A stretch of 64,000 nt of DNA from Chitinophaga jiangningensis (GTDB lineage: Bacteria; Bacteroidota; Bacteroidia; Chitinophagales; Chitinophagaceae): NCBI RefSeq assembly GCF_900142605.1, contig NZ_FRBL01000001.1, positions 1-64,000 on the forward strand, in the 5' to 3' direction. The translations under genes were made by a program, and so were the position numbers. The notes below the pieces were generated by a model. It was not told the DNA's origin, ran no database searches, and saw nothing but the letters and a program-made list of their open reading frames with translations. Shown here piece by piece: positions 7,866-16,018 of the stretch (the first letter of the stretch is position 1; each line of letters starts with the position of its first letter).

Positions 7866-8578
7866 CATTATTGGCCCTGGCCGTAGCACCGGGATTGGCA
7901 ATCTCCCTGCTTATCTATGCCCTCGATAAATACGATCGTGAGCCCGTGGGCCTGCTCCTGAAAAGCTTTATACTGGGAATGGCCTGCATCGTGCTGCCGC
8001 TTGCCTTTCAGGCGGGAGCACTGCTGCTTGGCTTTCGTGAAACCGGCGGTACACTGCTCAATACTGCTTTTTTTGCCTATTGCATCGTAGGCCTGTCCGA
8101 AGAAACCGCGAAGTTCCTCGTCCTATACCTCTACGCCTATCCCAAAAAAGCTTTCAATGAGCCCTTTGATGGCATCGTGTACGCGGTGATGATAGGTATG
8201 GGCTTCGCAACGCTCGAAAATATCGCATACGTAGGGCAATATGGCTTCGGAACCGGCGTAGCACGCATGTTCCTGTCCGTGCCGGCACATGCTGCATTTG
8301 CGGTGCTTATGGGGTATTACGTGGGCCTGGCAAAGTTCATTCCGCAGAAGAAGCATCACCTGCTCCGTAAAGGACTACTGATTGCGATCTTCTTCCACGG
8401 TACCTACGATTTCTTCCTGTTTACAGGCAACAACATTTTCCTGCTGGGCGCAGCGGTAGTAACGCTGATTTTTGCCATCAGGAACGCTATCAGGGCCATC
8501 AGGAAAGACAGGACCCTCTCCGAAAAGCTGTATGATAATCACTACTTCAGTGAAGACGACAACCGGGGCCAAAGCTAA
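7862..8578 (+). CDS. PrsW-family intramembrane protease
   Basis: This 238-residue multi-pass membrane protein of the PrsW family is related to the CPBP glutamic proteases. Bacillus PrsW cleaves the anti-sigma factor RsiW. The conserved residues are visible: the EE pair at 80-81 (SEETAK), FNEPFDG at 98-104, the LEN triad at 118-120, His143 in PAHAAF, and FFHGTYDF towards the C-terminus. About seven hydrophobic helices can be made out. The start ATG overlaps the stop of the PolX-like gene in ATGA, which suggests translational coupling. The substrate is unknown; no sigma or anti-sigma gene lies nearby. Confidence 0.88.
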   Translation: MTLLALAVAPGLAISLLIYALDKYDREPVGLLLKSFILGMACIVLPLAFQAGALLLGFRETGGTLLNTAFFAYCIVGLSEETAKFLVLYLYAYPKKAFNEPFDGIVYAVMIGMGFATLENIAYVGQYGFGTGVARMFLSVPAHAAFAVLMGYYVGLAKFIPQKKHHLLRKGLLIAIFFHGTYDFFLFTGNNIFLLGAAVVTLIFAIRNAIRAIRKDRTLSEKLYDNHYFSEDDNRGQS

Positions 8579-8637
8579 GCATCCATGCCATCTCCCCATA
8601 ATTCAGTAATTTGACGTTTCAACGATAACCAGTTCCC

Positions 8638-9273
8638 ATGAAACTAATATATGTTACCGACGCCCTTTGCGGATGGTGCTATGGTTTTACCCCCGTAGTA
8701 CAACAATTGCAGGCAGCACATCCCGACATGGAAGTTGAAGTGCTCTCCGGCGGTATGATCCTCGGTGCCAACCGCCGCCCATGGTCGGCCATGCAGGCTT
8801 ACATCCAGCAGGCACATAAATCAGTAGAAGAGATGACAGGGGTACAGTTTGGCGAGCCTTTTCTCCATACCCTGCTGGCATCCGATGAAAAGATGGATTC
8901 GGAAAAACCCGCGGTAGCGCTGACAGTGTTTAAACAATATCTCCCTGAAAAAGCACTGGATTTTGTACACGATATCCAGGTAGCACTCAACTACAAAGGC
9001 GAAAGCTTAAACGACGACGAAACCTACCGCCGCCTGGTGGAAAAGTATAACCTGCCTGCCGAAGAATTCCTGCAAAAAATGAACGACGAAAAAATGCGTT
9101 ACGAAACACAGCAGGAGTTCCAGGTGGTCCAAAACTGGGGCATCACCGGATTTCCGGCAGCCATCCTGGATGCCAACGATCAGCTGTACCTCTGCGCCAG
9201 AGGCTTTACTCCACTCGATCGGCTACAGCAAACCATTGATAATATTCTCGCAGAAATAAACAGTAAAAAATAA
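8638..9273 (+). CDS. DsbA-family thiol oxidoreductase
   Basis: This 211-residue protein has a thioredoxin fold with a helical insertion. The active-site pair is CGWC at residues 11-14, right after the first beta strand, and the cis-proline is in ITGFP (Pro173). There is no signal peptide, so it acts in the cytoplasm like the FrnE-type or 2-hydroxychromene-isomerase-like DsbA proteins. The substrate is not evident. Its stop is separated by one base from the GNAT gene that follows, so the two are co-translated. Confidence 0.85.
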   Translation: MKLIYVTDALCGWCYGFTPVVQQLQAAHPDMEVEVLSGGMILGANRRPWSAMQAYIQQAHKSVEEMTGVQFGEPFLHTLLASDEKMDSEKPAVALTVFKQYLPEKALDFVHDIQVALNYKGESLNDDETYRRLVEKYNLPAEEFLQKMNDEKMRYETQQEFQVVQNWGITGFPAAILDANDQLYLCARGFTPLDRLQQTIDNILAEINSKK

Positions 9274-9274
9274 A

Positions 9275-9772
9275 ATGCTTCAAGTACGCCTGGCCAACAC
9301 CAATGACATTGCACTGATACAAGCATTGGCCGATAAAGTATGGCCACAAACCTATCAGTCCATATTAAGCCCGGAGCAGCTCACGTTCATGCTGGATATG
9401 ATGTACAGCAACGAGGCTTTAATACAGCAAATGACAGAAAAGCAACACCAGTTCCTCATCATGACGGACGATGAGCAGCCTGTAGCTTATGCCTCCTACA
9501 GCACCACAAACGATCCTGCCGTATATAAACTGCATAAGATCTACCTCGATCCTGCCTGCCAGGGAAAAGGTGCCGGTAAATTTTTGATCAACACTATCGC
9601 GGATATGGTGAAAGAAAAAGGAGCCGAAATCCTGGAGCTGGACGTAAACCGCTTCAATAAAGCACTCCATTTCTACGAAAAAGTGGGGTTTACGGTCGTA
9701 AAAGAGAAAAATACGGATATCGGTAATGGCTTCCTGATGGAAGACTATGTAATGCAACGTTCATTGGTATAA
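9275..9772 (+). CDS. GNAT-family N-acetyltransferase
   Basis: This 165-residue cytoplasmic acetyltransferase has the acetyl-CoA pyrophosphate-binding motif QGKGAG at 96-101, followed by the helix GKFLINTIAD. The C-terminal strand pattern with FYEKVGF near 130 is typical of RimI-like members. The substrate cannot be predicted. It is tightly linked to the DsbA-family gene. Confidence 0.9.
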   Translation: MLQVRLANTNDIALIQALADKVWPQTYQSILSPEQLTFMLDMMYSNEALIQQMTEKQHQFLIMTDDEQPVAYASYSTTNDPAVYKLHKIYLDPACQGKGAGKFLINTIADMVKEKGAEILELDVNRFNKALHFYEKVGFTVVKEKNTDIGNGFLMEDYVMQRSLV

Positions 9773-9774
9773 AA

Positions 9775-9805
9775 TAAAAAAGCCCGGTAAGGATATACCA
9801 GGCTT
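9775..9805 (-). terminator. orphan terminator-like hairpin reading on the minus strand
   Basis: Two 10-base arms (9780-9789 and 9796-9805) pair with one C/A mismatch on the plus strand. On the minus strand that position is a G-U wobble, and the stem runs straight into TTTTTTATTTT, part of which is the TAA-rich end of the GNAT gene. It therefore looks like a terminator for a minus-strand transcript. The minus-strand gene at 10349-12835 already ends at its own terminator at 10272-10302, so no annotated gene feeds it. Confidence 0.55.
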
Positions 9806-10195
9806 ATTCCCAAGTTAACCATTAAAAGACACAACTCTTTATTAAGTTTCTTTACGATTGTTATAAATATTGCAATTCAAAAAATGAAGGGTTCATTTTT
9901 CTATCGCTGTTTGATTCGATGAGGTAACCACCAACAGACGCTGACCTTCTTAGGGCCAATTGAATATCATGTGGGGTTAGCACTCAGCTTTTATTCATCC
10001 TGCTATTGTGTTGAAACATCTGATGAAAAAAAACATGACAATCTTTTACAGTCGAAAAAAGAACTTGATTTATTCTAAGGATATAGTAGTTTCTAAATCG
10101 CTTTAATTCATATACGCGAAGTATAATCCCTTTGGATTTTACAGATGAAGATATTTTTATAATTTCTTTTTATTAATCCGTAAGTATCTGTTTTT
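9806..10195. other. gene-free AT-rich intergenic region
   Basis: No reading frame of credible length or composition occurs on either strand. The region is AT-rich, with no tRNA-like or repeat structure that I could recognise. It lies upstream, in the minus-strand sense, of the orphan terminator at 9775-9805, so a small RNA is possible. I found no exact TAnnTTTG promoter on that strand. Confidence 0.5.
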
Positions 10196-10266
10196 CATTT
10201 TGATCCACTGCCTTCGGCAGTGGATCAAAATGAGATTGGCGGGACCGGAGGTCCCGCCAATCTCAT
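10196..10266. repeat. two abutting 37-bp perfect palindromes
   Basis: 10196-10232 and 10230-10266 are each a perfect 17-bp stem with a three-base loop (TTC and GGA), and they overlap by the three bases ATG. They sit beyond the terminator of the surface-protein operon and have no T tract of their own. The first has the GCC-TTC-GGC core seen elsewhere in the window. Confidence 0.85.
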
Positions 10267-10271
10267 AAAGC

Positions 10272-10302
10272 AAAAAAATCCCGCATAGATAACTATGCGG
10301 GA
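10272..10302 (-). terminator. terminator of the T9SS surface-protein operon
   Basis: A perfect 10-bp stem (10279-10288 with 10293-10302) with a 4-nt loop is followed on the minus strand by seven T. It lies 47 bases after the stop of the last gene of the operon. Confidence 0.85.
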
Positions 10303-10348
10303 CAGTAGGTGCTTGAGTGCGTATATCGGTTAATTAATCAAGCCGGGC

Positions 10349-12835
10349 TTATTTAGCTGTTATTACGGCACCATTCTCGTCGTTATCATCGTCGTGGATA
10401 ACGGCAACAGCTTTATTCAGTTTCAGATCCGGTGCAATGCTGAGTTTACCTGCATTAAGAGCAGCCGTAGCATCACGCAGTTTCACCGCTACCAGCGCAT
10501 CATTTTCCTTGATACGGTCGTTCACCAACGCTACCTGTATATCAGTTTCGCTGAATGCACAGTCGCCGGTGATTTTCACCATGTCGCCGTTCATGATCAC
10601 GTAATCCTTACCATATATAGCGGTAGACAAGGAATCCACACCGAAGTAAATGTTGATATCACTACCGGTACAGTTGGTTTGTACGGACTGATCGGAAGCT
10701 TTCACCAGGATACATTTGAACATGCTTACCGGGGCGGTGGCAGATTCGTTGGCATCTGTGAGGCGAACCAGGGTAATATGCGCTGCCTGATCCTGGATAT
10801 ACTGTGAAGCGGAAATGCTGGTTACATCACCATTGTAGCCTACGATCGCTTCATTTTCCGCTTTGATTTCGCTCAGGACCAGCACCACTGTTTCGGCCAG
10901 TTCGAAGCGGTTATCATCTTTCACTTTTACATTCAGATTAGCGGTACTTGCAGCGGTATCGATTACAAACGGCGCTTTGATGCTGTTTACAAAATCCTGT
11001 CCTGGTAAGGCAGTGCCGTTACCGAACTTATAAGTCAATCGAACCGGTTTATTAGTGGCGTTGATCAGCGGCGTTCCATCTCTCTTAAATAAACCAGCGG
11101 AAAATACTACATCTGTGGCTGGTTCTGCACCATTGTTTCCACCAATGAATTTCACAATGGCCGGTTGGTCCAGGATCGTTACTTCTCCTTTTGATTTAGT
11201 GAGATATAACTCACTCGCATCCAGGATTTCCACGTGGAAGGCTTCTTTACCCTCCAGCAGGTTATCACTTTTTACAGGAATCTGAATGGTTTTGGAGATG
11301 ATAGCGCCGGCGGCAAACTCGGATGGCACGAAAGAAATCGTTCCTTCGGTAGCATCAAAGTCGCCAGTGCTGGCACCACCTTTATGCGGAATAGTTTTGT
11401 AATGCACGTTTACGGGCGTACGAACACCATTATTGCGCAGGAAGCCTGACAGGGTAATGGTGAGCGAAGCGTTGGATAAGCCATTCAGTGGCTCAGACAC
11501 TGCGATGTCGTTAATAGAAACACCATGGCTGATTTTGATGATACGGTTGCCATCTTCATCGCCACCACCGGCAGCAATGATTTCGCCGCTAGGGCTCATC
11601 AGCAGCGCTGCGAGGGAAGTTTTCGCATCATACTTACCCAGCTGCTTGTCGAACATTTGTTCGCCATCAGGGCTGAATTTAGTGAGGCGGTAACCATCTC
11701 TGGCTACCACGCAGATTTCATCATCTTCGGTGAGCAGTAAGTGCTGGAATACAGTACCTGCATTTTTGTTAACCACTTCCATTCCATCAGGCAGCAGTTT
11801 CACAATTTTACCGGTGTTGGTGCTGGTGTTACCACCGGTAGCCACCACTTTACCGTTTTTACCTACTTCCAGGGCGTACAGGGCTGCATCTACTTCTTTG
11901 TTGAACAGCTCTGTACCGTCAGGACGTAGCTTCACGATGCGGCCTCTTTCTCTTTCCTCCGCGCAGGCGAAGATCTGACCGAGGTCGTTTACACGCATGG
12001 CATTAAACTTACCATCCACGGTGCTATATTCTTTATCGAATACCACCTGGCCTTCGGCATTTATTTTAGCAATGCGGCTGGCGTTACCGGTACCATAGGC
12101 ACCACCGCCCATGGCCAGTACAGAACCATCTTCCAGGAGCATCATTTCTTCAAATATAGCACCTGGTTTGCCGAAGCTCAGTTCATATTGTTTTTCACCT
12201 TTGCCGTCTACTTTTACGAGTACTGCTTTACCCTGGCCATCACCAACGTCGCCCCCCACGGCAATGATATTTTCATCCTCATCAATCAGCACATTGTTGA
12301 ATACGTTATGTGCGCCAAAGCCTTTGTCGAAAATGATTTTGCCGTCAGCACCCATTTTAGTGATGCGTGCCTGTGCAGGTTTGCTACCGTCCACTCCTAC
12401 AGTGATATAGTTGCCATGACGGTCGGTAATTACTTTTGTAAAGAAGCCACCCTGGCCATTTCCGATGCTTTTATCGAAAATCACTTCACCGGCGGAATTC
12501 AGTTTGGTGATACGTGCGTTGCCATATGCGATGGTACCGCCACCTACTGCCACCAGCTCGTTTTTAGGCAGTAACAGCATATCCTGGTATGCTACCAGAC
12601 CGCCTTTATTCAGTTTGGCATTATAAATAAGGTTTCCGGTAGGAGATAACTTGGTTATACAACCGTTATCAGATCCTCCTCCGATAGCAACAATCGAGTT
12701 GTTGTCGGCGATTGCCAGTTTCTTATACTGGTTTTTCACTGCACTGAAACTCTTGTTGAACACTACTGGCATTTCCTGGGCAATGGCCTGTGAGCCGACA
12801 GCCAGAAAAAGCATTAAGGAAGCAATCTTGTTCAT
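10349..12835 (-). CDS. secreted beta-propeller-like (delta-60 type) and Calx-beta repeat protein
   Basis: This 828-residue exported protein begins with a signal peptide (MNKIASLMLFLAVGSQAIAQ). Residues ~30-430 hold eight to nine repeats of about 44 residues, with the recurring pattern RITKL..G...FDK (for example ARITKLNSAGEVIFDKSIG). This resembles the delta-60/DUF5122 type of propeller blade. Residues ~440-810 hold three Calx-beta-like domains, each with a D(D/N).xxE..E motif (for instance SDNLLEGKEAF). I see no CHU_C or Por-type sorting domain at its C-terminus, unlike the giant protein of the same operon. It is the last of four minus-strand genes, 32 bases after the OmpA-family gene. It may be a surface partner of the adhesin. 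The function is inferred only from context. Confidence 0.75.
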   Translation of the reverse strand: MNKIASLMLFLAVGSQAIAQEMPVVFNKSFSAVKNQYKKLAIADNNSIVAIGGGSDNGCITKLSPTGNLIYNAKLNKGGLVAYQDMLLLPKNELVAVGGGTIAYGNARITKLNSAGEVIFDKSIGNGQGGFFTKVITDRHGNYITVGVDGSKPAQARITKMGADGKIIFDKGFGAHNVFNNVLIDEDENIIAVGGDVGDGQGKAVLVKVDGKGEKQYELSFGKPGAIFEEMMLLEDGSVLAMGGGAYGTGNASRIAKINAEGQVVFDKEYSTVDGKFNAMRVNDLGQIFACAEERERGRIVKLRPDGTELFNKEVDAALYALEVGKNGKVVATGGNTSTNTGKIVKLLPDGMEVVNKNAGTVFQHLLLTEDDEICVVARDGYRLTKFSPDGEQMFDKQLGKYDAKTSLAALLMSPSGEIIAAGGGDEDGNRIIKISHGVSINDIAVSEPLNGLSNASLTITLSGFLRNNGVRTPVNVHYKTIPHKGGASTGDFDATEGTISFVPSEFAAGAIISKTIQIPVKSDNLLEGKEAFHVEILDASELYLTKSKGEVTILDQPAIVKFIGGNNGAEPATDVVFSAGLFKRDGTPLINATNKPVRLTYKFGNGTALPGQDFVNSIKAPFVIDTAASTANLNVKVKDDNRFELAETVVLVLSEIKAENEAIVGYNGDVTSISASQYIQDQAAHITLVRLTDANESATAPVSMFKCILVKASDQSVQTNCTGSDINIYFGVDSLSTAIYGKDYVIMNGDMVKITGDCAFSETDIQVALVNDRIKENDALVAVKLRDATAALNAGKLSIAPDLKLNKAVAVIHDDDNDENGAVITAK

Positions 12836-12867
12836 TTCTGTAATTTTGATATACGCTAAATTGATAC

Positions 12868-15060
12868 TTACAATATTTTCACTTCACAGCGGCGGTTCAC
12901 TCCCTGCAACTGGATATAGATATCCCTGTCGTTGTCGATGTTGAACTGGCCTGCCACCCACACCGGCTTCGTTGAGCCGTAATAGTTAATCCTGATTTTA
13001 TCCGCATCCACTCCCCTGCTTTTCAGGCATTCCTGGATGTATACTGCCCTGTTTTTGGACAGCGCCAGGTTATACTTTTCGTCGCCAATCACATCTGCAT
13101 GGCCGTTGATCAGGATCAGGCGCTGCGGATGCTGCTTCCATACACCAAAGATGGAGTCCAGTTTTTTCCATTCCTGGTCCAGTGGTATATAGGAATTCAG
13201 GTCGAAATAAATGATGCCTGGCACAGTGAGCAGCATATTGGCAGCACGCATGATACTGTCCAGTCTGGCTGCAGAAATCCCGTTTATTTGCTGTAAACCT
13301 GAAGTTTCTGGCTTTTTCGTGGTGGCATTACCGTTAGCGGTGCTGGTTTTCGTGGCAGCGTTGGCGTTATGCTGCTGCCAGGCCACCACTTCCGGGTTGC
13401 TGTTCACTGCCTTTTCGGGGGCAGGTTTGGCAACAGGGGCAGCAGCCACTGCTTTTGCCGCAGCTGCCTGCGGACTACCGGCGTCGTATTGCCAGGAGAT
13501 CATTTCCGGGCCTGCGCTGTTGGCAGCAGAGTTTCCATAGTCGATGGTGGTGCGGGAATCCGTTACCACCACTGTTTCTGGTGCTTTCTGTACTGGCTTG
13601 TCCGGCTGAACGGTGTCTTTGATGATGAGATTGTCGTAACGTGCATCGCCTATAATGGTTTCCTGACGGCGATCGTCAGCTTTCACTACGGTAAGGGACA
13701 AGTTTTCATCTTTAGGTGCATCCGGGTTGGATATGCCTACATCTTTCAAAGGATCATTGTTCAGGCTCATCACATAAATATGGTCGTTGTCGTGTACACC
13801 CGAGCGATCGGAGGTAAAGTAGAGCAACCATTTTTTGTCATCGAGCACCGGGTTCAGGTCGTCGAACTGTGTATTTACCGGGAATGGTAAATGTTCGGGG
13901 GCCTTATCCGGCTCATTGGTATTTATCACGAATATATCCAGGCCACCAAATCCTTCCAGGCCATTGGAGGAGAAAAACAATTTCTCACCGCTGATGAAAG
14001 GATAGAGCTCATTTCCGTTGGTATTGACTTTCGGCCCCAAATTTACAGGAGCTTTCCAGCGCTTTTCGTTGGCATCCCAGTCGGCATAGTAGATGTCGGT
14101 GCCTCCAAGGCCACCCGGCATATCGGATGCAAAGTACAAACGTTTACCGTCAGGAGCAACTGAAGGATGTAAAATTGAAACGGCACTGCCTATTTTGCCA
14201 ATTTCCACCGGCAGCGGACGGCTCCAGGAATTGTGTTCTGCCTGGAAGCTGGCTGCCAGCAGCTGGGTGCCGTTATTATAGTTGATAAATGAATTCTTCT
14301 CGTTTCTTACATCTGTAAACCGGTTGGAAGTATAAATCACTTTCTTACCTCCTTCAAAAAACGAAGCCGGTCCGATCTGTAAAATTCCTTTCAGGCTGTT
14401 GCTAAACGGGGCAACTCCTGATTCAGAGATCATATAGAGTTTCGAGTTAGTGTACAGCGATTGGGCATCCTTCTTCTTAATATCATTAGATAAGAAAACC
14501 AGGTTATCCTTATATAATGCCAGCCCGTACTGGTAGCCGGGCAGGTTGGTCTGCAAACTGTCCACCTTCATTTTGTCGGACTGATTGCGGGTAAAGAAGC
14601 TGTAATAATTTTCCAGGGAGCGCTGGATATTGGTAAAACGGGTATTGTCTGAATAACTGGCGGCGTATAATGTGGCTACTTCCTTCGCCTTGCCTATGCG
14701 GCCTGTTCTTTTCAGGAGGTCGGTGTAGGTAATAACGTCAGATACTTCAATATCCTTGCCTGGCTTATACAGTAGCTCATCGTACAGGGCGATGGTTTTC
14801 TCAAACTGCCGGGTTTCATTATAAACCCTTGCCAGCTGAAGCTTGGCTTTTCTCATCACCGCTTCACTACTTCCTTTATTAATTACTGTATTACACAGGG
14901 AGATGGCATGTTCATAGTCTTGTCGCTTCAGCAGTCTTTCCGCACGGTTTACTTTGGCCATATCGCCGAAGGAGCCGGCGGACTGGTTATTCACCACAGA
15001 GCAGGATGCTATTACCAGGACAGCACCAGGCAGGAGTATAAGGGATGTTAAGGTTTTCAT
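12868..15060 (-). CDS. PorE-like OmpA-family lipoprotein with TPR and PD40 propeller repeats
   Basis: This 730-residue envelope lipoprotein has signal peptide MKTLTSLILLPGAVLVIASC, with the lipobox cysteine at residue 20 of this start. Domains run in order: TPR-like helices (~25-130), a PD40/WD40-like beta-propeller (~180-440, with blades such as LYFASDMPGGLGGTDIYYAD and LFFSSNGLEGFGGLDIF), a Pro/Ala-rich linker, and a C-terminal OmpA peptidoglycan-binding domain (LINGHADVIGDEKYN). This architecture is that of PorE and its paralogues, which tether type IX secretion machinery to the cell wall. A longer in-frame start at 15129 would overlap porP by 44 bases and place the signal peptide internally, so ATG 15060 is preferred. 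Confidence 0.85.
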   Translation of the reverse strand: MKTLTSLILLPGAVLVIASCSVVNNQSAGSFGDMAKVNRAERLLKRQDYEHAISLCNTVINKGSSEAVMRKAKLQLARVYNETRQFEKTIALYDELLYKPGKDIEVSDVITYTDLLKRTGRIGKAKEVATLYAASYSDNTRFTNIQRSLENYYSFFTRNQSDKMKVDSLQTNLPGYQYGLALYKDNLVFLSNDIKKKDAQSLYTNSKLYMISESGVAPFSNSLKGILQIGPASFFEGGKKVIYTSNRFTDVRNEKNSFINYNNGTQLLAASFQAEHNSWSRPLPVEIGKIGSAVSILHPSVAPDGKRLYFASDMPGGLGGTDIYYADWDANEKRWKAPVNLGPKVNTNGNELYPFISGEKLFFSSNGLEGFGGLDIFVINTNEPDKAPEHLPFPVNTQFDDLNPVLDDKKWLLYFTSDRSGVHDNDHIYVMSLNNDPLKDVGISNPDAPKDENLSLTVVKADDRRQETIIGDARYDNLIIKDTVQPDKPVQKAPETVVVTDSRTTIDYGNSAANSAGPEMISWQYDAGSPQAAAAKAVAAAPVAKPAPEKAVNSNPEVVAWQQHNANAATKTSTANGNATTKKPETSGLQQINGISAARLDSIMRAANMLLTVPGIIYFDLNSYIPLDQEWKKLDSIFGVWKQHPQRLILINGHADVIGDEKYNLALSKNRAVYIQECLKSRGVDADKIRINYYGSTKPVWVAGQFNIDNDRDIYIQLQGVNRRCEVKIL

Positions 15061-15085
15061 TGGCATAGTATCATCAATTATACAA

Positions 15086-16000
15086 TTAGAAATAACGCGG
15101 CGCCACCACTTTCCATTTATTCCAGGCAAAGCGGTAGTTGATCATTAACTCGTGCGATACGGTTTGCGCACCTCTAAGATTGGATTGCAACGGTGTATCA
15201 TAGGAATAGCCTATCTGCAGATTTTTGGTCGCCTGGATTTGTACCAGCCCGGTGATCGTTTTTTCCGAACGCCAGGAAGCACCCAGCCAAACGAGGTTTT
15301 TAAGCAATACGTTGGCATTAATGTCGTACTCCAGGCCGGCGCCTGTAACGGCACGAAGCAGGAGATTAGGCTTGAATTTCACATCATCGGTAAGGGTAAA
15401 CAGGTAGCCTGTTTGCAGATAATAGTGAGACTTAGCCGTCACCTTGTACAATTTCCCTCCCAAATCAAAGCTCTGAAAGGTAGGCGAAGATAAGCCAACA
15501 AAAAATCTATCCGTAAATAACATTAATCCAAATCCAACATCCGATTTCCAGTAGCTCTGATTTTGGGCAAATACCGGGTCGGTAGTGGAAAGGGAGCTGT
15601 TATCTTCCCTGTATTGGGCCATCCCACCTTTCAAACCGAGTGCTATATACACCTTTTCGTTCAGTTTTACACGTTGAGATATGTTGAAATTCAACTGGGT
15701 TTGTGAGTTGACCGTGATTTTTTCATTGATCATCGACACCCCCAAACTAGTATTGGTGGCTTTTATCGGCGTATAAAAAGAGGCCGATAAAGTTCTGGGG
15801 GCACCGTCCACGCCTACCCACTGGTTGCGGCCTACAGCCGTGAGGCTCGACGACTCGTCCATAGAAGGGTAGGCCGGATTGATCACCATACCGTTAAACA
15901 TGTACTGCGAATAGATCGGCTCCTGTTGGGCCTGCACATAGGAGGCAGTGCCCAGCATTACCGAAAGAAAACAGCCTGTTCTTATCAAAAAGTTACGCAT
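15086..16000 (-). CDS. PorP/SprF family type IX secretion outer-membrane protein
   Basis: This 304-residue outer-membrane beta-barrel has a signal peptide ending in ...SYVQAQ. The family start QEPIYSQYMFNGMVINPAYP is clear. In Flavobacterium johnsoniae the related SprF is needed to display SprB, the mobile gliding adhesin, and similar genes typically sit just downstream of type-B T9SS cargo. Here the gene lies 18 bases after the giant adhesin and 25 bases before the PorE-like gene, on the same strand. Each such PorP is thought to serve its own cargo, so this copy probably secretes or anchors the neighbouring giant protein. Confidence 0.92.
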   Translation of the reverse strand: MRNFLIRTGCFLSVMLGTASYVQAQQEPIYSQYMFNGMVINPAYPSMDESSSLTAVGRNQWVGVDGAPRTLSASFYTPIKATNTSLGVSMINEKITVNSQTQLNFNISQRVKLNEKVYIALGLKGGMAQYREDNSSLSTTDPVFAQNQSYWKSDVGFGLMLFTDRFFVGLSSPTFQSFDLGGKLYKVTAKSHYYLQTGYLFTLTDDVKFKPNLLLRAVTGAGLEYDINANVLLKNLVWLGASWRSEKTITGLVQIQATKNLQIGYSYDTPLQSNLRGAQTVSHELMINYRFAWNKWKVVAPRYF

Positions 16001-16018
16001 AGGTTCAATTGTTGAATG

